Assembly: GCA_033026295.1 (NCBI GenBank)
Contig: CM065182.1
Span: forward strand, 7,502,001 to 7,566,000
DNA: 64,000 bases
Source of the DNA: Channa striata
Taxonomy: Eukaryota > Chordata > Actinopteri > Anabantiformes > Channidae
Direction of reading: 5' to 3'
A program made the position numbers and the translations under genes. Of this stretch, positions 33,165-43,905 are shown one piece after another. The notes under the pieces are model-generated. The model was not told the DNA's origin. It saw only the letters and a list, made by a program, of their open reading frames with translations, and did no database searches. Numbering within the stretch: position 1 is the stretch's first letter; each line of letters begins with the position of its first letter.

Positions 33165-33284
33165 TTTTTCAGCATCAGCAGGAAGGTTTACCTCTGGAGA
33201 TCCATGAAACAATTATATCTGCCAGGGTCCAAGAATCAGACCAGCACTTGTTGACATGCTGCTATTGGAGGCAGCATCACTCGG
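33165..33284 (+). other. predicted 5' exon of OR 33463
   Basis: Ends CACTCGG with donor GTAAACA at 33285; acceptor ACACAG ends at 33433. The ATG at 33256 is one base out of frame with the receptor after splicing, because of an extra G at the exon end, and would read past the receptor ATG to a stop near 33488. Confidence 0.55.
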
Positions 33285-33462
33285 GTAAACACAGTTTGCT
33301 GACTTACACGACCTGTGTACACGTTTAAAATGAATAAGAATGTATTCTAAACACTGTTCAAACTAAATCGTTGTTATAGCATAAATGCATATAAAGTGAT
33401 GTCAGTTTGTCATATTTGAGAGCTTTTACACAGGGGCAAGACGCAGCCTGTGGAGTCCAACT

Positions 33463-34413
33463 ATGTCGTTTCTGAAGAATGTTCTTAATGACACTGATAT
33501 CATTCATCCTCCAGGTTTTTATATTATTGGATTTCAAACGCTGCCTTTCATCAATGTCTACATTATATTTCTAGCTTGTGTCTATGTGGTTACAGTGATG
33601 TTCAATATTTTGGTGATTTTCACGATTACATCTAATCGTTGTTTACACACTCCTAGATTTTTGGGTGTGGTCAATCTTGCAGTAATTGACGTGATCCTGA
33701 ACACATCTACTATTCCTGGTATGATAAAAATATTCCTCTTTAAGGACAATTTTGTTTCTTTTAACTTGTGTTTTGTACAGATGTTTGTTTACTATTCATT
33801 TGTGACTTTGGAGTCATTTGCACTTGCTGTACTTGCCTATGACAGGTTGATTGCAATATGTTTCCCTCTGCGTCAGAACTCAATCAACACACTCAGAAGC
33901 ATGTCTTGTATTATTGGTCTGACTTGGTGTGTTGCTCTGAGCATCATTGGATTTGCAGTAGGTTTAATGAATCCACTGTCTTTTTGCAATTCTCTCAACG
34001 TGTTCAGTTACGTCTGTGACTACTCAGCTGTGCTGAGAATTGCCTGTAATGATTACAGTCTGCAGTGGTCTGTTGGCTCTGTGATTTCCTGTTTGATACT
34101 TGGTGGACCACTTTCTTTTATTTTTCTCTCTTATGTCATCATCCTGGTGACTGTGTTCAGGATGAAATCTTTAGGTAGTCGGGTGAAAGCTTTGGCCACT
34201 TGTGTTGAGCATCTGATTGTTGTGACTGTATTTTACATTCCTCTCATTGTCATTTTCACTTTTGAGCTGTTTGTGCGACACATAGACCCGGAGCAGAGTT
34301 TGCTCAGTCTGTCTCTGGCCTCGTGCATACCACCCTCTGTTAATCCTATTGTGTATTCTCTGAAAACCAAAGAGATCAGAACCAGAGTTCTGGCACTTGT
34401 AAGAAAAAATTAA
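33463..34413 (+). CDS. olfactory receptor, intact, 316 residues
   Basis: Intact receptor of the ELFVRHxDPEQ group (with 31091, 52322 and the fragment at 63168). NDT replaces the usual NDS sequon at residue 9. Segment 1 begins YIIFLACVYVV, segment 2 is preceded by HTPRFLGVVN, and segment 3 reads VYYSFVTLESF with AYDRLIAICFPLRQ following. The second outer loop has CNSLNVFSYVCDYSAVLRIAC, and the third TFELFVRHIDPEQSLL. Segment 7 is PPSVNPIVYSLKTKEIR, with SV in place of CI. A substitution (GAAAAAATTAAATC where sisters have ATAAAATC) makes an early stop after VRKN, so the tail is the shortest of the set. AATAAA lies at 34508. Confidence 0.95.
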   Translation: MSFLKNVLNDTDIIHPPGFYIIGFQTLPFINVYIIFLACVYVVTVMFNILVIFTITSNRCLHTPRFLGVVNLAVIDVILNTSTIPGMIKIFLFKDNFVSFNLCFVQMFVYYSFVTLESFALAVLAYDRLIAICFPLRQNSINTLRSMSCIIGLTWCVALSIIGFAVGLMNPLSFCNSLNVFSYVCDYSAVLRIACNDYSLQWSVGSVISCLILGGPLSFIFLSYVIILVTVFRMKSLGSRVKALATCVEHLIVVTVFYIPLIVIFTFELFVRHIDPEQSLLSLSLASCIPPSVNPIVYSLKTKEIRTRVLALVRKN

Positions 34414-35104
34414 ATCAACATACACCAATATAAAAATGTGTGAGAGTTTGGGCCATAAAAGTTTGTTTAGATTGTAAAGAAGCAAATCACTGTTAAATGT
34501 TTCTGCTAATAAACTAAAAATCAAGATTATTGCTTTTACTGAAAGTAGGAACATCATCCCTCTTTGGGTAGGAGCTGAAATTAACGGATCCACCATGTAT
34601 GTATTTTACTATACATACATTGTAAATATAGCGAGATGGAACGTGACTTTTTGCACAACTCCATACAGGTTTAATCAGTAAATAGAGGTCATGTGTCTAA
34701 CTTAAAAAAGGAAAATGCTAAAGCTACAGACCTGTGAGCAGTGAAATAAATGTGCTTTACCTGCAAAGCAGAGTTTTAAATTTGCCTCTTAAAAAAAAAT
34801 AAAAAAGAGATTTGTATTTGTACAACTATAAGGTTTTCCTTATGTCATCTGAATATTTCAGGTATTGTAGAAAACAAGATTACATTCCAAATACAGTTTC
34901 TAACTTTTAAAATTAAAATAATATAAAAATCACATGTTCTGTCAAACTGTCATTTTCTGCATAACAATCAGTTTTAATATTTTATTTGATTCACGAGATA
35001 AATTAATCTTGTTAAAAAATAAAAACCTGTATTTGGATCGCTTGCTTCGAACCTCACTTGTATATAATGCGGCATTTACCTGCGAAATGACTACGTGTAA
35101 ATTT
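34414..35104. other. OR 3' flank
   Basis: 34414-34790 is repeated at 63652-64000. The rest is AT-rich with no gene, up to the RTE element. Confidence 0.55.
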
Positions 35105-35105
35105 G

Positions 35106-35756
35106 TCATTTGATTACTACTACTCTTTCGGCGTCGCCACAACGAATCATCCTTTTCCACTTCACTCTATCCTGGGCATCTTCCTCTCTGACACCAGCTA
35201 ACCTCATGTCCTCTGTTAGAACATCCATATATCTCCTCCTTGGTCGTCCTCTCGCCCTCTTGCCTGGCAGCTCCATCTCCAACATCCTTCTACCAATATA
35301 TTCACTATCCCTCCTCTGCACATGTCCAAACCATCTCAATCTGGCCTCTCTGACTTTGTTACTTAAACAGGAAACGTGCGCTGTCCCTCTAATGAACTCG
35401 TTCCTTATTCTATCCAACCTTGTGACTCCTAAGGAGAACCTCAACATCTTCATCTCTGCTGCTTCCATCTCTGCCTCTTGTCTCTTTCTCACTGCTACTG
35501 TCTCTAACCCATAGAGCAGAGCTGGTCTCACCACTGTCCTGTACACCTTTCCTTTGAGTTTTGCTGACACTCTTCTGTCACACAACACTCCTGACACTTT
35601 CCTCCACCCATTCCAACCTGCCTCCACTCGCCTCTTCCCCTCTTTTCCACACTCCTCATCACACTGAACTGTTGACCCCAAGTACTTAAACTCCTGCACC
35701 TTCTTCCCCTCAGCCCCCTGTAGCCTCACGCTTCTACCTGGCCCCCTCTCGTTTAG
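35106..35756 (-). pseudogene. RTE LINE ORF, C-terminal part
   Basis: Frame with NERGPGRSVRLQGAEGKKVQ, EFKYLGSTVQCDEECGKEG, SGVLCDRRVSAKLKGKVYRT and the terminal RWFGHVQRRD...RGRPRRRYMDVL block ending RCGDAE. It joins the palm part at 37450-37743 in frame if the insertion is ignored. Confidence 0.85.
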
Positions 35757-36281
35757 CACTCCTGTCGTGTTCGGGTCAAATCTGACCAATTTACAAGTTA
35801 AAACAATCATAAATATTGTTTTTTAAATCTGATCGCCTCAAGACCCTATGATATCCTCCACACTATGCACTTGAACATATAAAAGTGATGATCACCTCTT
35901 TCGTTGAAGTTTGATTGTTTAAATCAACCTTGTTACATCTGGTGTTCCCGGTCAAAAGTGACCGCCATAGGAAATGAATGGGTTTCCAGACTAAATTCAT
36001 CCATCAGACAGAAAACATCCACATACACACCAACCAAACTCACTCACTCACACATTTCAGACTGAACAATGTCTTTTGCTGGTACACATATCTTTCCCGC
36101 GTTTATGTTCTGATCCTCCCACGTGAACCAACTTCCTGATGAAACAATGTACCATATCTTCACACAGACTGGACAGGTGTCTGTTATGTGAACCCATCTC
36201 TTTCCCGTGCTTTTGTGCCTCCCCCACACCATTCCAGACTAATCATTGTATCACCTTCACACAGACCCCATATGCATATAG

Positions 36282-36818
36282 CTTAATGTTTGCCTTGCAC
36301 TCCTTTTACTGAGGCGACTGACCAAGCGGTTCTCCATTGAAGAGCTTCTGGTCCAGGTTTTTGGACATGATGAAGAGGGCACTGAAATCGAACCAGATGT
36401 AGAAGAAGATGTGGAAGACAACACAGATTGTGATTCAGATTTTGAGGAGACTGACCAGTCAACAGAAGGACAGGGAGAAGCACCTGAAGATACACTCCAG
36501 TCCAAGAGTGGACATTTGCTCTGGTCTTCATCCCCCCAGGACAGAGGAAGTAGAGGGAAATTGGAAAACATCATAAAGATGACGCCAGGGCCAACACGGT
36601 ATGTGACATCTCGTGTGGATGACATCAAGTCCAACTTCCAACTCTTTTTACCAGAATCCATTGAGAGAATTCTACTGGAAATGACAAACTTGAAGGAGAA
36701 GCGTGTGTTTGGCGACACCTGTAGAGAAATCGACCTGGTAGACCTCCAAGCCTACATAAGTAAGCCATCAACCCAACCTGGAATCAGAGGAAGAGTTTCA
36801 GGAGGAGACTTTTCCTAG
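36282..36818 (+). pseudogene. piggyBac transposase, N-terminal fragment
   Basis: The open frame begins after a stop at 36279-36281, with RRLTKRFSIEELLVQVFGHD and a long acidic region (EPDVEEDVEDNTDCDSDFEE). It continues to FQLFLPESIERILLEMTNLK, GDTCREIDLVDLQAY, the known entry to the DDE domain. It then breaks off (ISKPSTQPGIRG) and the frame closes. The catalytic aspartates are missing. No ATG start is certain. Confidence 0.75.
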
Positions 36819-36835
36819 CAGAGCTGGGGAAAACT

Positions 36836-37093
36836 TTGGTGACTTCTTTTATTCAATGGTGCCAGCACATTCACTGCACACCAGCCTCTGCCAGTGTGGT
36901 TAGGACTGTGCAAGCCCCAGTCCCAGCCTCAGCCCTGGCTGCTCTCCCCCAACCAGGACATGGGCAGAAAAGGAAGCACTGTGATCTCTGTGTCTCTAAA
37001 GACAACAAAACAAGCCTGAGATGCTGCAAATGTGATGCCTATGTTTGCAAGGCCCAGTCTGAAATATGTGTCACATGTCACTCATGTGCATGA
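36836..37093 (+). pseudogene. piggyBac transposase, C-terminal cysteine-rich domain
   Basis: Frame ending GQKRKHCDLCVSKDNKTSLR, CCKCDAYVCKAQSEICVTCH, SC. The CxxC ... CCxC ... C ... CxxC spacing is the zinc-binding C-terminal domain of piggyBac transposases. It is in a different frame from the N-terminal piece and separated from it by only a few dozen bases, so most of the catalytic core has been deleted. Confidence 0.75.
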
Positions 37094-37098
37094 ATTCA

Positions 37099-37156
37099 TA
37101 TGCACAGACACACGCACGCACCCCCCCTCCCCAACCCATACACACACACACACAAG
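37099..37156. repeat. CA-rich simple repeat
   Basis: ACACACGCACGCACC followed by a C run and (CA)n at about 37139-37154, within the piggyBac relic's 3' part. Confidence 0.7.
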
Positions 37157-37449
37157 TTCATGTTAAGTTTGGTCTTTGGTTTTCCATAATTTTTTTACAT
37201 TACATGCTTATTTTGTAATACGTTTTTAATGCATATTTATATTTTCAATGCAGTTATGTATGTCAAATTCTATAAATTCAAGTTAAACACTTCTGTGAGA
37301 CATTGTTTACAGCTGAAGAATGTTGATTAAAAAATTTGGTGGTGAAAATTTGTTTTTGTGCTAATTTAATAACAGTTAAAACAGGCCGGTCAATTTTGAC
37401 CGGGAACACTAAAGTAAGGGGCAGGAGACGAACACAACAGGAGGGTTAG

Positions 37450-37743
37450 ACACATGTATTCTGTCTTGCTACGACTGACTTTCATGCCTCTTCTTTCTAG
37501 AGCAAAGCTCCCCCACTCCAGCTGTTCCTCCACCTGCTCCCTACTCTCACTGCAAATCACAATGTCATCTGCAAACATCATTGTCCAGGGAGATTTCTGT
37601 CTGACCTCATCTGTCAACCTGTCCATCAGCATAGCAAACAAGAAGGGACTCAAAGCCGATCCTTGGTGTAGTCCCACCTCCACCTTGAACTCCTCTGTCT
37701 GACCTACGGCACATCGCACCACCGTCATGCTCCTCTCATACAT
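37450..37743 (-). pseudogene. RTE LINE reverse-transcriptase palm fragment
   Basis: The minus strand encodes MYERSMTVVRCAVGQTEEFK, the GLHQGSALSPFLFAMLMDRL block, the active-site FADDIVICSESREQVEEQLE and KVSRSKTEYMC. The first catalytic aspartate region that should precede MYERSM is deleted: the frame before it ends MEKYGTCMRGA. Confidence 0.85.
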
Positions 37744-38732
37744 GTCCCGTACTTTTCCATCAACAATCTCAAAGCAAAAATGGCATCAGTGGTGCTCTTA
37801 CGGGGCATGAAACCATACTGCTGCTCACAAATCTCCACATTCTTCCTAAGCCTGGCTTCCACTACTCTTTCCCACAGCTTCATTGTGTGGCTCATCAGCT
37901 TTATCCCTCTGTAGTTGCTGCAGTTCTGCGTGTCACCCTTGTTCTTAAAGATCGGCACCAGAACGCTTCTCCTCAATTCCTCGGCATCTTCTCACTCCAA
38001 ATCCTGTTAAACAGACCTGTCAGAAACTTCACTGCTGTCTCTCCTAGACACTTCCACACCTCCACAGGTACGTCATCAGGACCTCCAGCCTTTCCGCTCT
38101 TCATCCTTTTCAGAGCTTTCCTCACCTCATCCTTTCTAATCTCTGCTATTTCCTGCTCCACAACATCCACATCTTCCTCCTTTCTTTCCCTGTTATTTTT
38201 CTCATTCATCAGCTCCTCAAAATACTCCTTCCATCTTCTCTGCACACTCTCCTGGCTTGTTAGCACCTTTCCATCTCTATCTTTAATCACCCTTATCTGT
38301 TGCACATCTTTCCCATCTCTATCTCTCTGTCTGGCTATCCTGTACAAGTCCTTCTCTCCTTCCTTCACGTCTAACCTGTCATACAGGTCATCGTAAGCTT
38401 GTTTGGCCTTTGCCACCTCCCTCTTCACTCTGCGCTGCACTTCCTTGTACTCTTGTCTACTTTCCTCAGTCCTTTTTACGTGCCACTTCCTTTTAGCTAA
38501 CCTCTTCCTCTGGATGCAGTCCTGTACTTCCTCATTCCACCACCAAGTGTCTTTATCTTCTTTCCTCCTTCCAGATGACACACCAAGCACCTTCCTACCT
38601 GTTTCCCTGATTACCTCTGCTGAAGTTTCCCAATCATCTGGAACTCCCTGACCATCCAAAGCCTGTCTCAATTTCTGTCTTCAATTTTCCTAAATTCCTC
38701 GCAAGTTTCTTCATTCTTTAGCTTCCAGCACT
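37725..38732 (-). pseudogene. RTE LINE reverse-transcriptase fingers, two frames
   Basis: Minus-strand frame 38671-37973 runs from the post-endonuclease linker through EVRKALKRMKSGKAGGPDDV to SEKMPRN. A missing base shifts to the frame 37976-37725, which continues RRSVLVPIFKNKGDTQNCSN, YRGIKLMSHTMKLWERVVEA and ends at the deletion after LLMEKYG. Upstream of 38671 a few more codons (LKNEETCEEFRK) are visible in another frame. Confidence 0.85.
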
Positions 38733-38734
38733 TG

Positions 38735-38838
38735 GAAGTTTTATCTCTGGAGATCAATAACACAACTATATTTTTCAGTGTCCAAGAATTAGACAAGCAG
38801 TTGTTTACGTGCTGCTTTTGGAGTCAGCATCACTCGGG
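38735..38838 (+). other. predicted 5' exon of OR fragment 39057
   Basis: Resumes directly after the RTE end: TTTATCTCTGGAGATCAATA to CACTCGGG, donor GTAAATG at 38839, acceptor ACACAG ending 39027. The ATG of sister genes is ACG here, as in OR 3100. Confidence 0.55.
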
Positions 38839-39056
38839 GTAAATGTTAGCAGCTAAACCTAATTTCCTGACTTGTAGGACATGTGTAAATATTTAATCTG
38901 AATAAGAGAAATTCTAAACATGGTTTAATAAAATTGTTGTAATGGCATGAATGCAGTGCATATTTAGTACTTAGATCCACGAGAGTAATGTGAGGTCATG
39001 TGTTACATTTAAGACTTTTTTACACAGGGGCAAGACACAGCCTGTGGAGTCCAACT

Positions 39057-39193
39057 ATGTCTTTTCCAAAGACTGTTCTGAACGATTCTGGCATTATTCA
39101 TCCTCCAGGTTTCTCTATCATAGCATTTCAAACGCTTCCCATCATCAGTTTCTACTTCATATTTATTGGATTTGTCTTCGTGGTTACAGTGAT
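39057..39193 (+). pseudogene. olfactory receptor stub cut by gypsy remnant
   Basis: Encodes about 45 residues: MSFPKTVLNDSGIIHPPGFS, then the start of segment 1, and ends at VVTV within GTTACAGTGAT at 39193. There it changes to gypsy sequence. The leader and upstream exon most resemble OR 3100. The remaining six segments are absent from the right side of the gypsy sequence as well. Confidence 0.88.
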
Positions 39194-39196
39194 TGT

Positions 39197-39570
39197 CGGT
39201 GGAATGAACCTGCCTTGCGGGAGAGATTTTTCAAGGATTATCAGAGTCTTTAAAGGACAAGCTAGCTCCTGTGAACTGCCAGAGTCCCTTGATCCACTCA
39301 TAGAATTATGCACCAAAGAATGAGCGAGAGACGTCCGGTGCAGCGTCCGTCAAACACTCGCACTAACATCACTAGTGTTCCCCAACCGAGTCCCAAGTGA
39401 GTCCCAAACTGAGCCCTCCTGAACCTATGCAGCTGGGTAGGGCGCGCTCTTACCAGAGGAGCGTGAGTGCCGGTCCCGTAATGGACTTTGTTTCTACTGT
39501 GCCCGCGGTGACCGCAGAATTCGGTCCTGTCCGCTAAAAGGCAGGGCTCAGCAGGAACAAGGGGGAAACT
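39197..39570 (+). pseudogene. gypsy gag end (copy 3)
   Basis: Short pieces: FSRIIRVFKGQASSCELPES followed by LDPLIELC, then a zinc-knuckle-like FYCARGDRRIRSCP in another frame near 39490-39540. Most of gag is missing. Confidence 0.55.
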
Positions 39571-39623
39571 GCTGAGCCATTCCACTTCTAACCCCACTCC
39601 CATTTCTCGTCCCTGTCTCCAGG

Positions 39624-42010
39624 TTGCTCTGCAGGTTACTGACCGGTCGGTTCCCCCTTGCTGCACTTATTGACTCTGGAGCGGACTCTGAGTTCAATGA
39701 TGAGGGCTTAGCCCGCAAGTTGTGTCTTCCTCTGAACCCTAATGCAAAGCCAGTAGTCATCCGAGCTTTAGACGGCCATGTTTTGAATTCTGGCGCCCTG
39801 CAGACAGCTCCCCTCACCATGCACATAGACCATGAAAAGGTTACATTCCAGGTTATTTGGTCCCCTCAGCAGCCTCTTATCCTTGGTTCCACCTGGTTAG
39901 CTCGTCATAACCCCCAGATCGATTGGGTGGAGGGGAGAGTAGTGAGCTGGGGCGTCTCCTGTTCAAGTCTCTGTCTCCGTCAGGCCCCTCGTCTACTTTC
40001 TACTCCTCCCTCAGGATCCTCTAGTGAGGACATAGACCTCTCAAACATCCCTAAGGTTTACCACAATCTTAAAATGGTCTTTAGCAAGTACAAAGCTGCC
40101 TCTTTGCCCCCCCATCGTCCTTATGATTGTGCCATTGACCTCTTGCTGGGCTCCATGCCGCCTCGTGGAGGACTATATTCACTCTTCGGCCCGGAGCATG
40201 AGGCTACGGAGAAATACATTAATGAGTCTTTGGCAGCCCGTCTCATCCGTCCGTCTTCCCGCCTGCGGGTGCAGGGTTTTTTTTTGTCGGAGAGAACGAT
40301 GGGGGCCTCCGTCCATGTATTGATTATCGGGGTCTCAATCAAATCATCATTCGTAACAGCTACCCGCTTCCCCTCATATCCTCTGCTTTTGAGCTACTGC
40401 AGGGTGCCACGGTTTTCTCCAAGTTAGATCTTCGTAATGTTTACCATCCGGTCGGCATCCATGAGGGGGATGAATGGAAAACCGCCTTTAATACACCGGC
40501 GGGACATTTCGAGTACCTTGTCATGCCCTTTGGCTTGACCAACGCCCCCGCTGTTTTTCAAAACCTGGTTAATGATGTGCTGGGAGATATGCTGAATAAG
40601 TTTGTTTGTTTATCTTGATGATATTCTGATCTTCTCCCCGTCTGAAACCGAACATGTCACACATGTTCGCAAGGTGCTGAGTCGATTGTACCAGAACAAT
40701 CTATTTGTCAAGGCAGAGAAGTGTGTGTTCCATTCATCCTCCGTCTCCTTCTTGGGGTACATAATCTCCCCTGGCAGTATGGAGATGGACCCCGGGAAGG
40801 TGAGTGCCGTCAGGGACTGGCCCACTCCTTTAAACCGTAAGCAGCTGTAGCGCTTCCTGGGGTTTGCTAACTTTTACAGACATTTCATTAAGGGGTACAG
40901 TAACATCTCTGCTCCCCTACATAAACTTACCTCTGTTAAAAGTCCCTTTCTATGGAACTCCAGGGCCGAGTCTGCTTTCTTCCGGTTGAAAGAGGCGTTC
41001 TCCTCAGCTCCCATCCTCACTCTCCCAGACCCCGAGAGGCAGTTCATAGTGGAGGTGGATGCATCCGATGTCGTGGTGGGGGCCGTACTGTCCCAGCATT
41101 CTGAGCTTGACCAAAAGGTTCACCCTTGTGCTTTCTATTCACGTCGGCTTTCTGACGCCAAGAGGAATTACGATATTGGTAACCGTGAGTTGTTGGCTGT
41201 TAAGTTGGCTCTGGAGGAGTGGAGGCACTGGCTGGAGGGGGCCAAACTGCCCTTCATTGTTCTCGCTGACCATAAAAACCTTGAATATCTCAAGTCCGCC
41301 AAAAGACTTAACTCCCGACAGGCTCGCTGGTCTTTATTTTTCAACAGATTCCAATTCTCCCTAGCTTATCGTCGTACTCATAAGGACTGCAAAGCAGACG
41401 ACTTGTCACGCCTCTTTGATCCGGCCCCTAATTCCCAGGAACCCGATTTTGTTTTGCCCCCCTCCGTTCGTCTAGCCCTCACACGATTAGAGATAGAAGA
41501 ACAGGTTATCCGGGCTCATGCCACCACTCCCCTTCCTTCCATCTGCCCACCTAACCTTCTTTTCATCCCAGATGAACTCAGGTCCAAGGTGCTAGACTTT
41601 TGTCATGCTTCACGTTTTTTCTGTCACCCCGGAGTCTCTCGCACGCTATTTATTGTCCGCCGACGGTTTTGGTGGCCCACGGTCGTTAAGGACACCCGGG
41701 AGTTTGTATTAGCGTGTCCCATCTGTGCCCAGTCCAAGTCAAGTCACTGTCGTCCGGCTGGACTTTTGGTACCACTTCCCATTCCCAAGCCTCCCTGGTC
41801 CCACATAGCCATAGATTTCGTCACTGGTCTTCCTCCGTCTCAGGGCAACACAGCCATACTCACTGTAGTAGACAGATTGTCTAAGATGGCTCACTTCATT
41901 CCCCTACCTGGTCTGCCCACTGCCAAAGAAACTGCTGAACTCCTCCTTACTCATGTTTTTTGTTTACATGGCCTCCCTTGTGATGTTGTCTCCGACCGGG
42001 GTCCCCAGTT
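39624..42010 (+). pseudogene. gypsy protease to integrase core (copy 3)
   Basis: Protease frame 39624-40427 has ALIDSGADSEF with the DSG active site and the flap/end segment LILGSTWLARHNPQIDW. Reverse transcriptase continues from there, with frameshifts at about 40280 and 40610; VYLDDILIFS keeps the YLDD site. RNase H starts in the 346-codon frame 40986-42026 with FIVEVDASDVVVGAVLSQHS and continues into integrase: a CPICAQ zinc-finger part, IAIDFVTGLPPSQGN (first Asp) and VVSDRGPQF (second Asp). TGA at 42024 ends this frame. Confidence 0.88.
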
Positions 42011-42041
42011 TGTATCCAGGTTTTGAAAGGAGTTTTTCAGG

Positions 42042-42625
42042 TTGCTCGGTGTGTCCGTCAGTCTTTCCTCCAGTTTCCATCCCCAGTCCAACGGGCAGAC
42101 CGAGCGGTTAAACCAGGATCTAGAAGTTGGTCTCCGTCTCCTATGCTCCCGGGAACCGTCCTCCTGGTCCAGGAATGCGATCTGGGTTGAGTATGCGCAT
42201 AACTCCTTGCCGTCCTCCGCCACGGGGCTCACACCGTTCCAAGTGGTCTGCGGGTACCAACCTTCGCTGTTTGAGTCCAGGGAGAGAGAGTCCTCTGTTC
42301 CCTCCGCTCAGGCTTCTGTTCGGCGTTGTCAGCTGGCCTGGAGACAGGCGCGGGCTGCGTTGCTCAGGTATTCCGCAGTCCATAAGAAGTATTCTGACAG
42401 CCGGTGCAGCCACGCTCCTCGGTATCAAGTCGGTCAGCGGGTCTGGCTCTCTGCGGGGGACATCCCCCTCCGCGTGGAGAGCCGTAGCTGGCTCCGAGGT
42501 TCATTGGTCCTTTCCCCGTGGCTAAGATCATCAATCCCGTGGCGGTAAGGTTACGACTCCCCGGGTCACTCAAAATTCATCCCACGTTTCATGTCTCTCG
42601 CCTCAAACTGGTCAGGACCAGTGAT
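42042..42625 (+). pseudogene. gypsy integrase end (copy 3)
   Basis: Continues with SFHPQSNGQTERLNQDLE, holding the catalytic Glu, ATGLTPFQVVCGYQP and the GQRVWLSAGDIPL segment that precedes the C-terminal domain. A shift near 42510 moves the end (FHVSRLKLVRT) into another frame. No chromodomain follows. Confidence 0.85.
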
Positions 42626-42695
42626 CAACTTTATTCATGTCATAGCTGTTTACAAGATAGTCATCTCAAGGTGCTTCAAATAATAAAGTGAAGTG
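42626..42695 (-). repeat. L2-tail-like short repeat, third copy
   Basis: AACTTTATTCATGTCATAGC ... TAGTCATCTCAAGGTGCTTC; same family as 12966 and followed by the same OR-flank sequence (to about 43000). Confidence 0.5.
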
Positions 42696-43689
42696 TGAAT
42701 ATTAAGATCACTTAAACAAATGTCTGCATCACTAAAAGTGTTCTAGTGGTTTTGTCATTAACTGGCCCACTGACTTTCATTGAACACCCAGTGAACTATG
42801 TCAGTACGTTCCAGTGGTGAGGAATCAACGTAAGGAACTTCACATACATTTAGGAAACACTTAACACCAAGTCAATTAGTTCTTTAAATTCTACTGTTAT
42901 TTTTCGGCAGAATGATTGTAAAACATACATCATTAACAAACATTATGAAATTGGTGCTTGTGACAGCTATCATGATTATTATAACCCTAAAACAACTGAC
43001 CCATACAGGCCACTGACTGTACTGGGAACCTTGTCAGAGAACCTCCAAAGAAGAATCTCCAAACCCATTGTGTGCCCAAAAACAGTTGGAATAGGACGTT
43101 TAAACTAATTTATAGGCAGAAGGATTGTACAACATACAGCAATGACATACTCCAAAATTCAGTCGCACGATAGACCGATAATATCATGACAATCAGGGAA
43201 CTGATGAGTATATCTACAGTAAACTCCTCCACAAAACACTTGTACGTGTTAGTTTCAGCATGGAAGATGAAAGTACCTATACGTTCAGGAGCTGGAAATA
43301 ATCCCTTTACTTTAATTTTGTCAAGATGAAAGTTCAAAGGGAAGTTATTGTAACATAGAAGTTGTGTGAGGGTGTTGGGAAGCGTCTTTATTTCTAGAGC
43401 CAGGAAGCAATCAAAGAAAAGAGCTGCCAGTCAAGTTATAGTTTCTTTACCACCGATATTCTCAGTCACCGCTCACATTTCTCTGCTGTGAGGATTTCTG
43501 TGTGTCTTACATCGTCTTTCTGCCATGTATTATTTTTGCTTTTTGTTTTACACACTTCACGTTGAGTTTTCTGTATTTTCTTGTTGTTTAATAGCTACTG
43601 GAAGCCTGGGTTCGTGTGCAGTATTATACAATTCCACCTATTTGTCTTCTCTAGCTTTTTTAAATTGGTCATTGTTAATAAATACCACT
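42696..43689. other. OR flank, two joined pieces
   Basis: 42696-42995 equals the 3' flank of MSMRTGQ-type genes (13034-13340). From about 43003, GGCCACTGACTGTACTGGGA and the rest match the flank upstream of OR 23024 and the sequence at 62995. No gene is seen. Confidence 0.6.
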
Positions 43690-43797
43690 GAGATTAATTA
43701 CCTTGATGTTCAAACGCTTAAAAAAGTTCTATTTACAGACAATGTCATTAACCAGGATTGTCTTGTGATGACATCACAAGTTGGACTAATTAGAACC
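43690..43797 (+). promoter_or_regulatory. OR upstream module (for OR pseudogene 44252)
   Basis: GAGATTAATTAC at 43690 and CTAATTAGAACC at 43786, 562 bases before the ATG. Confidence 0.6.
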
Positions 43798-43905
43798 AAT
43801 CCATTTTGCTTCCAGTGGTCTGTGTTTGTCATTAGATGTTTGTTTCAAGTGTGTAGAAAATTTCATCGCTCACACTCTCAATGGACCAAATTATTGTCCT
43901 CCAGC

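Larger units (their letters stand above)
35753..37449 (+). mobile_element. piggyBac-type DNA transposon remnant, nested in RTE LINE
   Basis: Ends CACTCCTGTCGTGTTCG (left) and the reverse complement CCCTCCTGTTGTGTTCG (right) form inverted repeats, and TTAG lies directly outside each end (35753-35756 and 37446-37449). One copy of TTAG plus the outer sequences restores the LINE frame, which supports TTAG as the target duplication; the family standard is TTAA. Inside are GGTCAAATCTGACC and GGTCAATTTTGACC palindromes near the ends. Confidence 0.8.
35105..38732 (-). mobile_element. RTE-type LINE, 5'-truncated, split by a piggyBac relic
   Basis: Read on the minus strand from 38732: a linker after the endonuclease, reverse-transcriptase fingers (GKAGGPDDVPVEVWKCLGE, LVPIFKNKGDTQNCSNYRGI), palm and thumb (GLHQGSALSPFLF, FADDIVI), then the C-terminus RWFGHVQRRDSEYIGRRMLE near the 3' end at about 35105. 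The endonuclease is absent. A piggyBac-type insertion occupies 35757-37445. Confidence 0.88.
39194..42625 (+). mobile_element. Ty3/gypsy retrotransposon remnant (copy 3), no LTRs
   Basis: Related to but distinct from the element at 13346. Runs from the end of gag through protease, reverse transcriptase, RNase H and integrase, and stops at about 42625 before a full chromodomain. Neither LTR is present. The left junction is inside an OR gene; the right junction is at an L2-tail-like repeat. Confidence 0.88.

Noticed and set aside
36411..36818. Acidic protein as an independent host gene
   Set aside because: Its position between inverted repeats and the following cysteine-rich domain identify it as the N-terminus of a piggyBac transposase.
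37380..37410. GGTCAATTTTGACC palindrome as a hormone-response or operator site
   Set aside because: It lies just inside the end of the piggyBac relic and pairs with GGTCAAATCTGACC near the other end, so it is part of the transposon ends.
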